Of a stretch of 64,000 bases of DNA, positions 20,897-31,290 are shown one piece after another. Below the pieces are notes generated by a model, which was not told the DNA's origin, did no database searches, and saw only the letters and a list, made by a program, of their open reading frames with translations. This stretch comes from Flabesymbios commensalis (Eukaryota; Annelida; Polychaeta; Terebellida; Flabelligeridae): positions 72,546,032-72,610,031 of the forward strand of contig OZ024915.1 in the NCBI GenBank assembly GCA_964017125.1. Reading direction: 5' to 3'. Within the stretch, counting starts at the first letter, position 1. Every line of letters starts with the position of its first letter. A program made the position numbers and the translations under genes.

Positions 20897-21300
20897 AAAA
20901 TCCACCCTCCACAACGTTTCACGGGTTAGCATTAAATATCTGAACCGTATATATACTCATATATCCTGTGAGAGCATTTTTAAATCAACTCCCAAAAAAT
21001 ATTTCTGCCATTTTAGCCATTTGTGATGATGTGAGTATCTTACATTTCAGATACATGCTGCTTTCTAACCCAGCATAAAGTGGAGGGCGAGATCCTTCTA
21101 ACTGGTACTGAGCAGCTTCTAAGATGCTGGCCAAGATTTAATTAGCCCTTGTGCTGCTAGAAACAGCTACGTTTTCAAGCAATAGACAGACGAAAAACAC
21201 CACTATAATTGATAAAATGGGCTTACTCAATTTTGGAGATGTGGAATTTTCAAAAAAATACACAATTTTTCGTCATTTGAAGCTGCGAGTTGTTATTTAC
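20897..21300. other. Spacer
   Basis: TTTAATTAGCCCTTGTGCTGCTAGAAAC at about 21138 contains a TTAA-E end (CCCTTGTGCTGCTA), so a solo or broken TTAA-E terminus is likely. Nothing else is recognised. Confidence 0.35.
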
Positions 21301-21634
21301 TCGTTCGTTTGTTCTTTCGCTCGTTCTTTTGTTCATTCGTTCGTTTGTTGATTTGTCAGTTTGTTATTTTAGTCTTCTCTTCATTCATTCATTCATTCAT
21401 TCATTCATTCATTCATTCATTCATTCATTCATTCATTCATTCATTCATTAATTCATTCATTCATTCATTCATTCATTCATTCATTCATTCATTCATTCAT
21501 TCATTCATTCATTCATTCATTCATTCATTCATTCATTCATTCATTCATTCATTCATTCATTTATTCATTCATTCATTCATTCATTCATTCATTCATTCAA
21601 TCAATCATTCATTCATTCATTCATTCATTCATTC
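21300..21634. repeat. (ATTC)n microsatellite with degenerate TTCGTTTG lead-in
   Basis: About 63 ATTC units from 21381, with a few substitutions, preceded by about 80 bp of degenerate TTCGTTCGTTTGTTC. The Phe-Ile-His-Ser reading frames are artefacts. Confidence 0.95.
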
Positions 21635-21685
21635 ACATCAAAACGAGAGAACGAAATATCCTTGGGCTACCATTCCGGTGAATGT

Positions 21686-21787
21686 ACCCACGAGCGTCGA
21701 TTTACGCAATGGCCGCCTACTTTTGGCCAGCGTCGCAGACGATGGACTAACATTAACCCAGCATTGGATCGACGTTGTCATTTGTTA
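21686..21787. repeat. PAL palindrome
   Basis: Centre CCAGCGTCGCAGACGATGG; right arm AACATTAACCCAGCATTGG and TCGACGTTGTC. Confidence 0.65.
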
Positions 21788-21979
21788 GATGTACCGAGAA
21801 GATACAACCTTTGGAAACCGTCAACGATCCACAAATCCCTCTAGGATTGTTTTTGTTGTTTATCTCATATGACTTATGCTTATATTGTATTTTGCTTTGT
21901 GACTAAATTCACTGCATAACACCGAGGTCTCTGCAATATCTGTATTCTTGAGACAGCACATAATACGACACCCTCCACC

Positions 21980-22055
21980 ATTGACACAATGCTGTTTTGA
22001 TGTTTGGCCAGCGTCGCAAATGATTAAATAGCTTTGGGTCAACGTATCTTTGTCT
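21980..22055. repeat. PAL, diverged
   Basis: ACACAATGCTGTTTTGATGT, then GGCCAGCGTCGCAAATGA and TTTGGGTCAACGTATC. Confidence 0.5.
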
Positions 22056-22107
22056 GTTTGGTTTTACACCAAAAAATCCAAACAATTATTACAAGGTATT
22101 ATTATTT

Positions 22108-22446
22108 AAAGCAACACAATCATGCTAAAATCATCATTTTTATTTTTATTCCTTGATATGTCAGCATATCAATCGATTAGAATTGTTTTTAAATTTTGGG
22201 TTGCGCATTTACCAGTTAAAAGAAAAATAGAGACGACATCTAATTTCAGACATGACCAAAATAAATAAAAATACAGGAATAACTGATCAATGGGGCTTTC
22301 GAAGCACTTCTTACTTTGCCACATACAAACATTAAAAGATTTACGCAATTCTAGTCACGATGTGCATGTTCACATATTATGCACATACTAAAGGCCAAAA
22401 TAAAAATGATGATTTTTGATGAATTGTTGGTCATACAGAGTTCCTT
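22108..22446. mobile_element. FB1 element, degenerate
   Basis: ATGCTAAAATCATCATTTTT at the left and GCCAAAATAAAAATGATGAT at the right match FB1 outer arms. The inner arm is present only as TTTACCAGTTAAAAG and AGAGACGA. Confidence 0.65.
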
Positions 22447-22804
22447 TAAATAACTATTCTTTTTCTTTATCTATTCTACTGTGTTTTATGATGTTTCTTC
22501 ACACAGTTGTGTAACAGGCACCCTTACAGCACTGTGAAATATACGAGATTACTTTTCACATTGATCAAACAACCTGAAATAAGCTTAACTTGCACGTACT
22601 ATTTGCCTTAAAGTCATTCCATGATTAATATCAAGTCCAATGTCATTTTTATTTATGTCATTGTAACCTTGATAAAACAACAATTAGCTTCACTGGGCAT
22701 AGGATGACATTTAGATAATCTTTTATGCGCCTAAATCATTGCTATTCAAGTTCATATGTGCATCAAAGTCATATAATTTCGTGTTAATTGATGCCATTAT
22801 GTAA
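22447..22804. other. AT-rich spacer
   Basis: No feature recognised. Confidence 0.3.
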
Positions 22805-22926
22805 CCTTTGTAATACTGGTTAACAAATTAACAATGTTGTATATACATGTACATATCTCTATTTCTATGACAAATAAGTCTGGATTGACTTTCTTTCTGT
22901 CAATAAAATATCTGTCTGTCTGTCTG
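22805..22926 (+). mobile_element. LINE-G 3' tail
   Basis: Shares TTGTATATACATGTACATAT, TTCTATGACAAATAAGTCTG and TCAATAAAATATCTGTCTG with 25868, 48531 and 51556. It ends in CTGT units, as expected of a target-primed LINE 3' end. Confidence 0.75.
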
Positions 22927-23485
22927 GTTCGGTGGAACAGTACTTTATGTAAGCCGATTGATATGGATTTGACAGATTATGTATTCCTAAGTCAGCAAAC
23001 AAGCGAATTGCTACAGCTTTTGCTATAACTAATTTGCGGATACATGTTAAGAGTAATTATTGCACGATAATGAGTAAAACGATAAATTATTATTATTGGA
23101 TCTATAATGTAGTAATATTCCAGAATGATGACTATTATTATAATTAGGTTCCATATGTTATACGATGATAATACATGGCTTTCATGCAGCTGAAATTAAC
23201 TATTCTAGATGAATTAACGTCAATAAGTCGATCCCTACGTATAAGTTCCTCTGGGCCATATCGTTCATGTATAGCAATGTAATACATTAAGTGAAGTACC
23301 AACGGGTGTGCTAGAAAATGGTCTGTGGATTAAATATATTCATTTTATTTATGAGATGCTCCATAATAACAAGTAGATATGGCCTCTTGTGAATATCCTA
23401 CAAATATACATATCTGCACAGTCGACGTTGGTGGAATAAAACCTTATATGATCGTCTTGGATAAAGTAAATGATAAGGCATTACT
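22927..23485. other. AT-rich spacer
   Basis: No gene or repeat recognised. Confidence 0.3.
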
Positions 23486-23489
23486 CAAC

Positions 23490-23706
23490 AGCAAGTGTAA
23501 CGATATACAGCGGGAACTGCTTCTTGAATTTGCTTAGTAGAATTTTTACAGAACACTCCAACGTGTTTGATGTGAATACTCTTATTGAACGACAGTAAGC
23601 ATGTGTGAAGTGTGAGGATTAACAGCGGTGATTGCTTTTTGAACTTACTTGGTATAAATAATTGTTCACACGTGTTTGATGTGAATACTCTCATTGATTG
23701 TCGCTG
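23490..23706. repeat. Tandem duplication, about 2 x 110-120 bp
   Basis: Two diverged units share ACAGCGGkrAyTGCTTyTTGAA, then ACGTGTTTGATGTGAATACTC. It is local and has no other copies here. Confidence 0.6.
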
Positions 23707-23731
23707 AAACACTAGGGTTTCTACAGTCTCC

Positions 23732-24012
23732 ATTAACCCTTTAAGCCCTCACGATGCATTAAATCAGCGTTTCACATTCGTGAAAACGGACCTAATTTTC
23801 CTAAAAATAGGGGTTTTTGAATGGAAATATCCATGCAAATGGCTTACCAATATGTGGCATTTTTCTTTAAGTTTTCATCCACTTCAAATCATCTTCATCC
23901 ACTACAAGTAGAGAATTGCGACAGCAATTCGCGGCTTGTAGTGGATGAAGATGACAATGGTGAATTCAGGCTTGAAAAAGTTAACTCTGGTGATGCTGAA
24001 CGTGTTTAACCC
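23732..24012 (-). mobile_element. TTAA-A MITE
   Basis: TTAACCCTTTAAGCCCTCAC at the left and AGGCTTGAAAAAGTTAA at the right, so TTAA flanks both ends. The palindrome CATCCACTACAAG / CTTGTAGTGGATG lies near the right. This copy defines the - orientation for comparison with 28142-31807. Confidence 0.85.
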
Positions 24013-24232
24013 TCACAGCGCAAGAATCGACTTTATATTCTGACGTCTGAAGGCGCTCCCCATTCTGTATGAGAAGAAAAAACTTCTAACGGCCGTAGAT
24101 CCATAACATAGGTATTCAAATGAATCAGAAAGAGCGACTAAGACATTTATGATGATTTCAAATTGAAAAAACATTTGGGCTCCATGGTTTCTACAAAAAT
24201 ATTTCAGCGCTTCAAGTGTTGAGCATGTCTTA
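24006..24232 (+). mobile_element. TTAA-B MITE with reduced palindrome
   Basis: TTTAACCCTCACAGCGC, a shortened TTCTGACGTCTGAAGGCG arm, then CGGCCGTAGATCCATAACAT and TTTCAGCGCTTCAAGTGTT. Confidence 0.7.
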
Positions 24233-24750
24233 AACGATGGATGATGGCTACTGCTCGGCTAAAAAGACAATTCAATTGGGTATATGCTAATTTTCATTAA
24301 AAAAATGTTTTCATTTGAAGCTAGAAATTGCGCTAGTTATGCCAGCTTAAAATAAATCTAATCTGAAAAAAAACATAACTAACAATTCAGTTGTGTATTA
24401 TCGAAGTTAGAACATTTGGCATGTAGCTCTCATTCCACCATCATCGTGATTTTTTTTAATATTACTTGTCAAATGGTCTTGCTTCCAAAACACACAACAA
24501 AATCCCACAAAACTTTTCAGCGATGTTGGGGCAAAGCATCGTCCAAGAAACATTTCAGACAAACATGTTGGATAGCGATTGAGAAAATGTAAAAAAGGCT
24601 ACTCCCAGGATCTAGTGAAGCAGACTGAGCACCGCGCCAATCGGCTCCCTGCTGACCTATTGACGAACTTGCCTCGGCCTGCATTTTGACACATATCCAT
24701 GCTAAGGGTGTGCGCACTCTGTTCGATCCTCGCTCCTCGACGTCTAATGA
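24233..24750. other. AT-rich spacer with the low-copy repeat shared with 6625
   Basis: The block near 24640-24748 matches 6625-6735. No gene is seen. Confidence 0.35.
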
Positions 24751-24840
24751 GAATGAAATGAAATGAATGGGGTTTTAGGCCACCTTTGTGCACACATAGG
24801 CTAAACTGGGCCAGGAGAACCAACTGAGGACGTCTGATGA
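24751..24840 (-). mobile_element. SINE1 3' fragment
   Basis: AATGAAATGAATGGGGTTTT, GGCCACCTTTGTGCACACAT, CTAAACTGGGCCAGGAGAAC. tRNA-like part absent. Confidence 0.8.
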
Positions 24841-24867
24841 CGGTCCCGGTACTGAAAGAATTGAAAA

Positions 24868-24993
24868 ATGTATAAGGGCTGTAGACCCATAACATAGCTA
24901 ACTAAGAGATGTATGATGATTTCAAATTGATAAAATCCTTTGGTCTCCACAATAATTTTTATAGAAATATTTCAGCGCTTTAAGAGTTTACAG
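24868..24993 (+). mobile_element. TTAA-B right-hand fragment
   Basis: TGTAGACCCATAACATAG, ATGATGATTTCAAATTGA and TTCAGCGCTTTAAGAGTTTA; the palindromic head is missing. Confidence 0.7.
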
Positions 24994-24999
24994 AACAGT

Positions 25000-25460
25000 A
25001 AGGGCATTACCATTCAATTACGGGGGGGGGGGGGCTGGCTGGAGTTTCTTAGTCGGACAAATTTCCTATCTGCAATACTTTTTCTTCACACTCTGCCTGA
25101 ATATAAAAAAATATTTCACTTTCTTAGAAAACCGAAATTCTGTTTGCAAATATTTTTTAAGAGCCGTAAAAATATTTATTTAAAATGTGGCCTTTAGACA
25201 AGTTATTATTTCGCGACAATTCAGCCTGAAAATCTTTTTATTTCCCCCCCAAGATTAAATGTTGGCCACTAATCTTTCTATCTGCTGGTGGCGGCATTCA
25301 GACGTATACGCTGGTGCTCACGTGTGGTAACCACTGGCATAATTAAATAATGATTTTTATGGGAACGGATCATAATGTCAGACATATAAAATGCATGGGA
25401 TTAGCCTTTGTATGGTAATGCTTATAAAACATTAGTAAAATTAATTGAAAATCTTGCAAT
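25000..25460. other. Spacer with G-run
   Basis: A G-run at 25022-25034 and AT-rich sequence; nothing recognised. Confidence 0.3.
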
Positions 25461-25627
25461 ATGATGTTTATTACTACCCGGAACGACCTGGCTGACTCAC
25501 TTCGCGGCAGGCCTGGTCACAGTGACCGCCATTTTATTTACACAACAAACTGTGCAAAAACGAAACAAGCGCCGCCTACAGAAATACTCGCATGCTATGA
25601 AAATGACACTTCTATTTCGAATGTCGG

Positions 25628-25757
25628 CGCAAGTCTCGTATTCTACCCCCTAATAATGTGAATAACAACTGAATGACGGCGGTGATCGGCCGATCTCGTC
25701 ATGTGACAGGCTGAGCCACTCTTCAATTGGTAGAGGGTAGAATACAAGACTTGGACC
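25628..25757. repeat. Inverted arms CAAGTCTCGTATTCTACCC
   Basis: CAAGTCTCGTATTCTACCCC at the left pairs with AGGGTAGAATACAAGACTTG at the right across about 80 bp containing GGCGGTGATCGGCCGATC. An open stretch upstream (25461-25661) is not convincingly coding. Confidence 0.6.
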
Positions 25758-25867
25758 GAGGTCTCTGTGTCACAGCATTGCAATGTCATATGGGTGGTTT
25801 GTTTCATAACCTAGGCAATGCCTTTTAATATTATTTCAAGTAGTAGTCATTTATATTATCAAAATAT

Positions 25868-26056
25868 CTTGTGTTTATTATGGGAATGCCAGTTAACATG
25901 ATTTTAGTTATGTATGTCATACCATGTATGTTGTCATATGATTTTAAGAAATTACCAACCTTGTATATACATGTATATATATATCGCTAATTTCTATGAA
26001 AAATAAGTCTGTAATGACTTTCCTTCTGCCAATAAAATATCTGTCTGTCTGTCTGA
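25868..26056 (+). mobile_element. LINE-G 3' tail
   Basis: AACATGATTTTAGTTATGTA, CATACCATGTATG, AAATAAGTCTGTAATGACTT and the CTGT tail. Longer 5' than the copy at 22805. Confidence 0.8.
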
Positions 26057-26254
26057 CAAAACAATAACCTGTATTTATACCATTCAATAACAGCGAGCTA
26101 TAACTCTAAATAATTACAACTAGGCTTATGTATGTAATATCAGCCACTATTATTCAATAATGAGATTGTATCTGGGCATTCACTAAGAGGAAGCAGCGAG
26201 AAGGAAATCAAGGTTTACAACAGTTGACTTGAATAATGCTTATGCACCGAGATG

Positions 26255-26330
26255 ACTTCCAAGCCAATACATGATGGTTTAATGTGTATGAATACTGGGC
26301 CAACATCCCAGACGTTGTTACATCATTCCA
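26255..26330. repeat. PAL-derived low-copy repeat
   Basis: AATACATGATGGTTTAATG, then GGGCCAACATCCCAGACGTT. The ACATGATGGAGTAATG neighbour recurs at about 32228 and inverted at about 32990, so this is a compound unit. 26331-26791 holds nothing recognised. Confidence 0.45.
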
Positions 26331-26791
26331 CCAGCATTTCCAGCATTTTTATTGCTAGTCTGGGAGGAATCACATCGGGTTTTATTTATTCTCGAACAGA
26401 CGAGATTCTTGCCCCATCTACTGAGTGTATCAATGTTTACAGAAGATTTATGGGAAGAACAGATAAATAAATTGGGCTTGTAGATGTCATTCAAGGGGCT
26501 TTAGAAACCGAGCGCCTAAGACAAGCAATTCCAGGCAAGTCACAAGTCTTTGATGATCATGTCCTTAAATAACGCTTCAATTCTTATGGTAAAGACTCGT
26601 TGAATAATACTGATTTTCATGAATAAATTATAGAACTGATAATGGATGTAATCTACGAAATGGGTGTCATTTACAGAAACTGTGCCAAGACACCTCGATT
26701 TATTTAAAGTGTGAGGAGGTCTGCTGAAGCATTATTTAGATGGCAGATCAAAATAGTATCAAATAAGTGTATTTTAATTTTTATTGCATGA

Positions 26792-27225
26792 TTAGGCCAC
26801 TTGTTTTAATTTCTCTGCCTTAGATCAGAAAAAATCTAAAATCTAATGAGAGAGGGCAGACAAAAAACATTTAAGAAAAAAAGGGCGACGAAATAAAAAA
26901 AACATTGGACATATTTCTGGAACAATAAATGAGGGCGACGAAATAAAAAAAACATTTGACCTATTTTAAAAAAAGTTAATGAGGGCGACGAAAAAAACAA
27001 GCAAAAAAAAACATAACTGGAAAAATATTTTTTATCTCTCGAAATGAACTTGTTTTTTTCGGAATGTTTTTTTTATCTCCCGATATTGACTGTTTTTTTC
27101 GGAAATCGGCAACAATCTACTGCGCGCGCTAGGCAAAAAAAAACCACATGTTTTTTTGGTAATGCGCGGCCTAAATCTAATGCGCGCGCTCATCTAAAAC
27201 AGAGAAAAAAACATAGTGGCCTTAG
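26792..27225. mobile_element. FB2 element, inverted copy
   Basis: TTAGGCCACTTGTTTTAATT at the left and AGAGAAAAAAACATAGTGGC at the right are inverted ends. The interior GGGCGACGAAATAAAAAAAA is repeated three times, opposite in orientation to 20507-20896. Confidence 0.75.
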
Positions 27226-27228
27226 AAT

Positions 27229-27320
27229 TGGGGTGGGCCTATTACATAAGTAATTATAATCACATAATTAAGTGTATGTTATTGCATGATAATAATTGGG
27301 TGGGCCTATTACATAAGTAC
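27229..27320. repeat. Short direct duplication GGGTGGGCCTATTACATAAG
   Basis: The same roughly 24-bp block occurs at about 27231 and 27298, with an AT-rich spacer between. Confidence 0.5.
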
Positions 27321-27387
27321 TACATAACTGACAAGCACATACTTCAGAAGTGCGCACAATGTAGACCTAATGTAAACGTGTATATCA

Positions 27388-27465
27388 ATCCTTTCACCGC
27401 TGTGACCATCTTTATACGTCAGAATCTGACGTCTGTGGACGTCAGATTCTGACGTTATAGTAACC
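27388..27465. mobile_element. TTAA-B palindromic head only
   Basis: ATACGTCAGAATCTGACGTC, then TGTGGACGTCAGATTCTGAC; the tail is absent. Confidence 0.65.
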
Positions 27466-27757
27466 GTTCTGTAGTTTTTCTAATGAACCAGAATATGATG
27501 TCGTAAAAAGTAATATTAAGTCAATTGCTGAGGATTTATTATCTAACACTCTGGTAGATGCAACAGTTATGGTTGTTTTACCAAGTTAAAAAGTGCATAT
27601 ATTAAGTTAAAAAGTGGCTCAGCGAACACCAACACATCTACACAACATCGGGTTAGCCACTAAAACTATTGGTATGCTAGTCTCTGCTTATATTTGAATT
27701 AATATAAATTAATAACAAAAAACTTACTGAACGTGTGTTCGGCAGCGTTATTGACGT

Positions 27758-27904
27758 TAACCCTCAAAGCGTCACATTATATAATTTAAATTTACACTCA
27801 CTTAAAGATGTGTCTCGCTACCGCGACCCCCCAACTTTAAGTGGATACAGATTAATTATATATGTAAAATTTGAATCAGGATATTTCATTTTTGTAAATG
27901 TATC
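27758..27904 (+). mobile_element. TTAA-C MITE, truncated by TTAA-A
   Basis: TTAACCCTCAAAGCGTCACA, the palindrome around CTCGCTACCGCGACC, then a short tail that stops at the CCCTTTAA where the next element begins. Confidence 0.65.
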
Positions 27905-28141
27905 CCTTTAACATTTTCAAGCCTGAGTTTACTGTTGTCATCTTCATCCACTACAAGCCGCGAATTGCTGCCGCAATTCTCGACTTGTAGTGGATGAAAA
28001 TGAAGAAAAAATAGTGTTATTTTTACAACAGTACCATGAAAATTTTTGTTCTAAAACCACTACACCAGGTTTCAGGAAATTAGGCCATTCTTCAGAGATG
28101 CGAAGTGATGCTTTAATGCATTGTGAGGGCTTAAAGAGGTA
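27905..28141 (+). mobile_element. TTAA-A MITE, head-to-head with the coding unit
   Basis: TTTCAAGCCTGAGTTTACTG on the left, the palindrome CATCCACTACAAGCCGCG, and the right end ATTGTGAGGGCTTAAAGAGG. Its right end meets the inverted right end of the next TTAA-A unit. Confidence 0.8.
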
Positions 28142-28555
28142 AACCCTCACGGATGCTTTAAAGCAGCATTTTGCATCTCTGAAGGATGACTTGCTTTCCT
28201 AAACACTAGTAGCTGAGTCGATATGTAACAGTAGGAGGCCAACATGTGCACTTCAGGATGAAAGCATGAAAACTTGCATATAAGGGGTTTGGAGCATGCT
28301 GAATCCGATTAGGACAGGATCCACGCTGTCAAAATAAGGGATCAGTCTCAAAATCAAAAAATACAAAATGGCCGCCATCTAAATAAATACAATTATATTT
28401 TTGGTTTCACCGTTGGTTATTTTTAACTAAAAGTTTAATTTTGGTTGCAAATTGTAAGTTTTGGAGATCTATGGACATAATATGTCACACACAAAATTCA
28501 AGATGGCCGCAATTAAAAAACAAATTTGAACATTAAAGAAATTATACGAAGTATT

Positions 28556-29325
28556 TATTGGGTTAACATGAGTATGGCTAAGCTCTACATCAAAGTTTGT
28601 GTTCACTCTGTCACCACTTAGCTGATCCATTTATATATGTTTCTACTGTTCAAACTAAGAACCAGGCTATACAACTCAAGCATAAGATTAATTAAAAGTC
28701 AGCATGGTTACAATATAAGGTTCAAAGAAAGGCTAAGTTATACATCAAAGTTTTTTTTAACTTTGTCACCACATATCAGATCCAATAATATATGTAGGCC
28801 CATGTGATTCTAGCTTTCAAACTAAGAGTCTATGTATTATTTAAACATGTCTAACCAGGCTGTACAGCTCAAGCGCAAGGTTAGTTAAAAGTCAGCATGG
28901 TTACAGTATATCGGGTTAACATAAGCATGATAAGTATGGCTAAGTTTAAGTTATACATCAAAACTTTTATCACTCTGTCACCACATAACTGATCCATTGA
29001 TATGTGTAGGCACATGTGATTTTACTGTTAAAACTAACAGTCTATGCATTAAAGCATGTCTAACCAGGCTGTATAAGTCAAGCTTAAGATTAATTAAAAG
29101 TCAGCATGGTTACAATATATTGGGTTAACATTAGTATGGCTAAGTTCTACATACATCAAAGTTTTTTTCACTCTGTCACCACATATTTAAACTGATCCAT
29201 TGATATGTGTGGGCACATGTGATTCTACTGCTCAAACTAACAGTCTATGTATTAAAGCATTTCTACCCAGGCTGTATAACTCAAGCGTAAGGTTAATTGA
29301 AAGTCAGCATGGTTACTATATAATT
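28556..29325. repeat. Four tandem repeats of about 200 bp downstream of the transposon-like gene
   Basis: Each unit contains TACATCAAAG, a CACTCTGTCACCACAT block, CTGATCCATTGATATG and AAAAGTCAGCATGGTTAC. The last block starts near 28698, 28891, 29100 and 29303, giving spacings of 193-209 bp. Divergence is substantial, so the array is old. Neighbouring 28367-28515 has two GGCCGCCAT-type motifs. Confidence 0.8.
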
Positions 29326-30533
29326 CAATCTACATGTCTGTCTACTACTAAAGAACATTGTCCACCACAGAAGCAGAGCTGTGTGCACGGAAGATTCGCT
29401 TTAGAACAATGACATCTTCCAGTGCAACGTTTTTTGCAGGCACACTTGATCAGTTCTCTGCATCCTTGTGAGGCTTCAGGGAGAGAACTCCATAAAGGCA
29501 CCCATCCGCCCTCATTATCTAATTTCCATCCCCATTCCGAGGGACTTGGAAGAGAAGGATTGCTTTTCAAAGCTTGTCCCCATATGTGGCCTGCTTGGTA
29601 GGCTGCTCGGTTTACATGTTGACATAATGCTGCATGTGATGGGGGTATATTTTCTAATTTTCTGTTGCCATAGGAAAACAGTTGTTTTCTTGCTTCGTTC
29701 ACTTCAGTTAGCTGTGATGTACGTGAGTAAAGCAGAACCACGTATCTTTCCAGTACTTTCATGTCTGCATCTGTCACCTCTGTTGGCACATGTGATAATC
29801 TTTCAAATACCTCGTTTGCTTCAGAAAATGACTTCCACACCTCCCATGCTGTTTTCTTGCCAACCGAACAGAATGAAGATACCGTATCACATCCTGTAAG
29901 TGCGTGCATGAATAACAAACCTCTGCAGTAGTTAGCACCCATCTCGATGGCGATAGTATGAGCCACAATATACCGGAAATGAGGACCATGTCCAAAAGCT
30001 AGCCAAATTTCACAATCGTCCATTTTTAGTGCAGTCACAATGGCGAGCACCAAAACATCTGTGTCAGTAGCATGTATCATTATTTTTTTCATTCCAAGTT
30101 TATAGGCGTGGAAGCAATGCAACATCATTCTATAATCCGCCTCTTCGTGAGAGCATGGCTCTAACGCAGATGTATCCAGTAAGGCTGATGAGGCTACATC
30201 TTGGCCTTTGGTTGTAATTAAGATCTGTCCAGCTGCTGCTTCTTCAGATTCAATCGCGGATGCCAGAAATTTGAATAATTCTGTTTTGTTTCTGTCCACT
30301 CTTAAAAAACTTTTCCAATTATGTTGCAGTCTTGTTTTCTCGGATACACGAAGAGATTCACCAGTACCTCTGTCCTCTCTGGCATGTGCTTTAAGGCTGT
30401 CACTCATATAGGTATCCCACACAATATCCACCCTTTTCACATAGTCAAGCTGTTTCTTTAGATATGGGACAAACACGTAATTAGCATAGTCTTTGAATAT
30501 TTTGATATTTGTTGTCGCATTCTTTGGATCCAA
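29325..30533 (-). CDS. C-terminal part of a repetitive PIN-like/CXC protein (402 aa open)
   Basis: I recognise this as a family that recurs in many copies in fish, coral, hemichordate and mollusc genomes and is usually annotated only as uncharacterised. Visible motifs: KTELFKFL (83-90), HEEADYRM (129-136), DTDVLVL (157-163), HALTGCDTVSSF (210-221), KKTAWEVW (226-233), HVWGQAL-like HIWGQAL (316-322), and a C-terminal CXC cysteine cluster (CACKKRC through CFCGGQC, 364-393) like tesmin/TSO1. The clustered acidic residues E130, E131, D133, D157, D159 and D216 resemble a PIN/FEN nuclease centre; the CXC region suggests DNA binding. Both functions are inferred. It reads to a normal-looking stop 3' of the CXC domain. 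Confidence 0.75.
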   Translation of the reverse strand: MDPKNATTNIKIFKDYANYVFVPYLKKQLDYVKRVDIVWDTYMSDSLKAHAREDRGTGESLRVSEKTRLQHNWKSFLRVDRNKTELFKFLASAIESEEAAAGQILITTKGQDVASSALLDTSALEPCSHEEADYRMMLHCFHAYKLGMKKIMIHATDTDVLVLAIVTALKMDDCEIWLAFGHGPHFRYIVAHTIAIEMGANYCRGLLFMHALTGCDTVSSFCSVGKKTAWEVWKSFSEANEVFERLSHVPTEVTDADMKVLERYVVLLYSRTSQLTEVNEARKQLFSYGNRKLENIPPSHAALCQHVNRAAYQAGHIWGQALKSNPSLPSPSEWGWKLDNEGGWVPLWSSLPEASQGCRELIKCACKKRCTGRCHCSKANLPCTQLCFCGGQCSLVVDRHVD

Positions 30534-30645
30534 GACATGAACAAGAGCAGCCCCATATATTCATATCACCATTCCGTGCTTGACAAGAGATATACATTCT
30601 TGAAAAAAGCTGCAGGTCACTCATCATGTTTTTTACTTTGTTTTT

Positions 30646-31107
30646 TTACTTTGCTGCCGAAGAATTTTTCCTTTCACCGGATTTAAAGAACTGAAGATTG
30701 TTTTTCTTAATATTTTCATTGAATGGTTTATCCATCGTAAGAAGGTGTGATTCAACAAAAGACTCATATTGTTCCCTCCCCATTGGCTCTGCTGTTGTAA
30801 TATTGTCTATAACGTTCTCGGACATTATTACCTTTGTGTCTAGTGCAAAAAGATTGTCACTTGTTTCTGTGAATGGATTACCAAACTCATTAAAAACTTC
30901 TATCACACTTCGAACATTTGTTGCAAACCTCTTTTGTGTAGATACAATTTTTTCATGATGTCTATCACTACATATGATGGTGGGAGATGTGCAGTTTTCA
31001 ATATCATGTAAAATTCCAGCCAACTCTGGTCCTGCAATCATCCACCTTCTGAGAGCTGAATCATTTTCAGTAATGCCAATTATGCCATCATTGAGAAGCG
31101 ACGACAT
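30646..31107 (-). pseudogene. Middle part of the same transposon-like gene
   Basis: NDGIIGITENDSALRRWMIA followed by GPELAGIL is a hallmark block of the same family, and FVESHLLTMDKPFNENIKKN with LQFF follows in the expected order. The linking stretch 30534-30645 still reads MSDLQLFSRMYISCQARNGD in another frame. The gene is therefore one unit broken by frame changes, not several genes. Confidence 0.65.
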
Positions 31108-31290
31108 GTCTTTTGTGTTACAAAGTGTCCTTTTTCAAACTCGTCTTTTACTACTGGACATTCATTTTCAAGCTGCACTAAATCCCTTATATGAACAGAC
31201 AACCACCTTGCATAGTGAAAAGGATCCATAGAAAACATCCACGGCACAATTTGCCCCAGTGTGTCAATGTATAACTTAAAGTTCCCCTAA
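31090..31290 (-). pseudogene. Upstream segment of the transposon-like gene
   Basis: The frame reads LYIDTLGQIVPWMFSMDPFH, YARWLSVHIRDLVQLENECP and FEKGHFVTQKTCRRFS, the YARWL..H..D block characteristic of the family. It runs into a stop where it meets the next segment. Relative to the family the sequence between CRRFS and NDGIIG looks shortened. Confidence 0.6.

Noticed and set aside
25461-25661. 66-codon ORF in a slightly GC-richer block
   Set aside because: No homology, splice or start-site support, and its 3' part belongs to an inverted-arm repeat.
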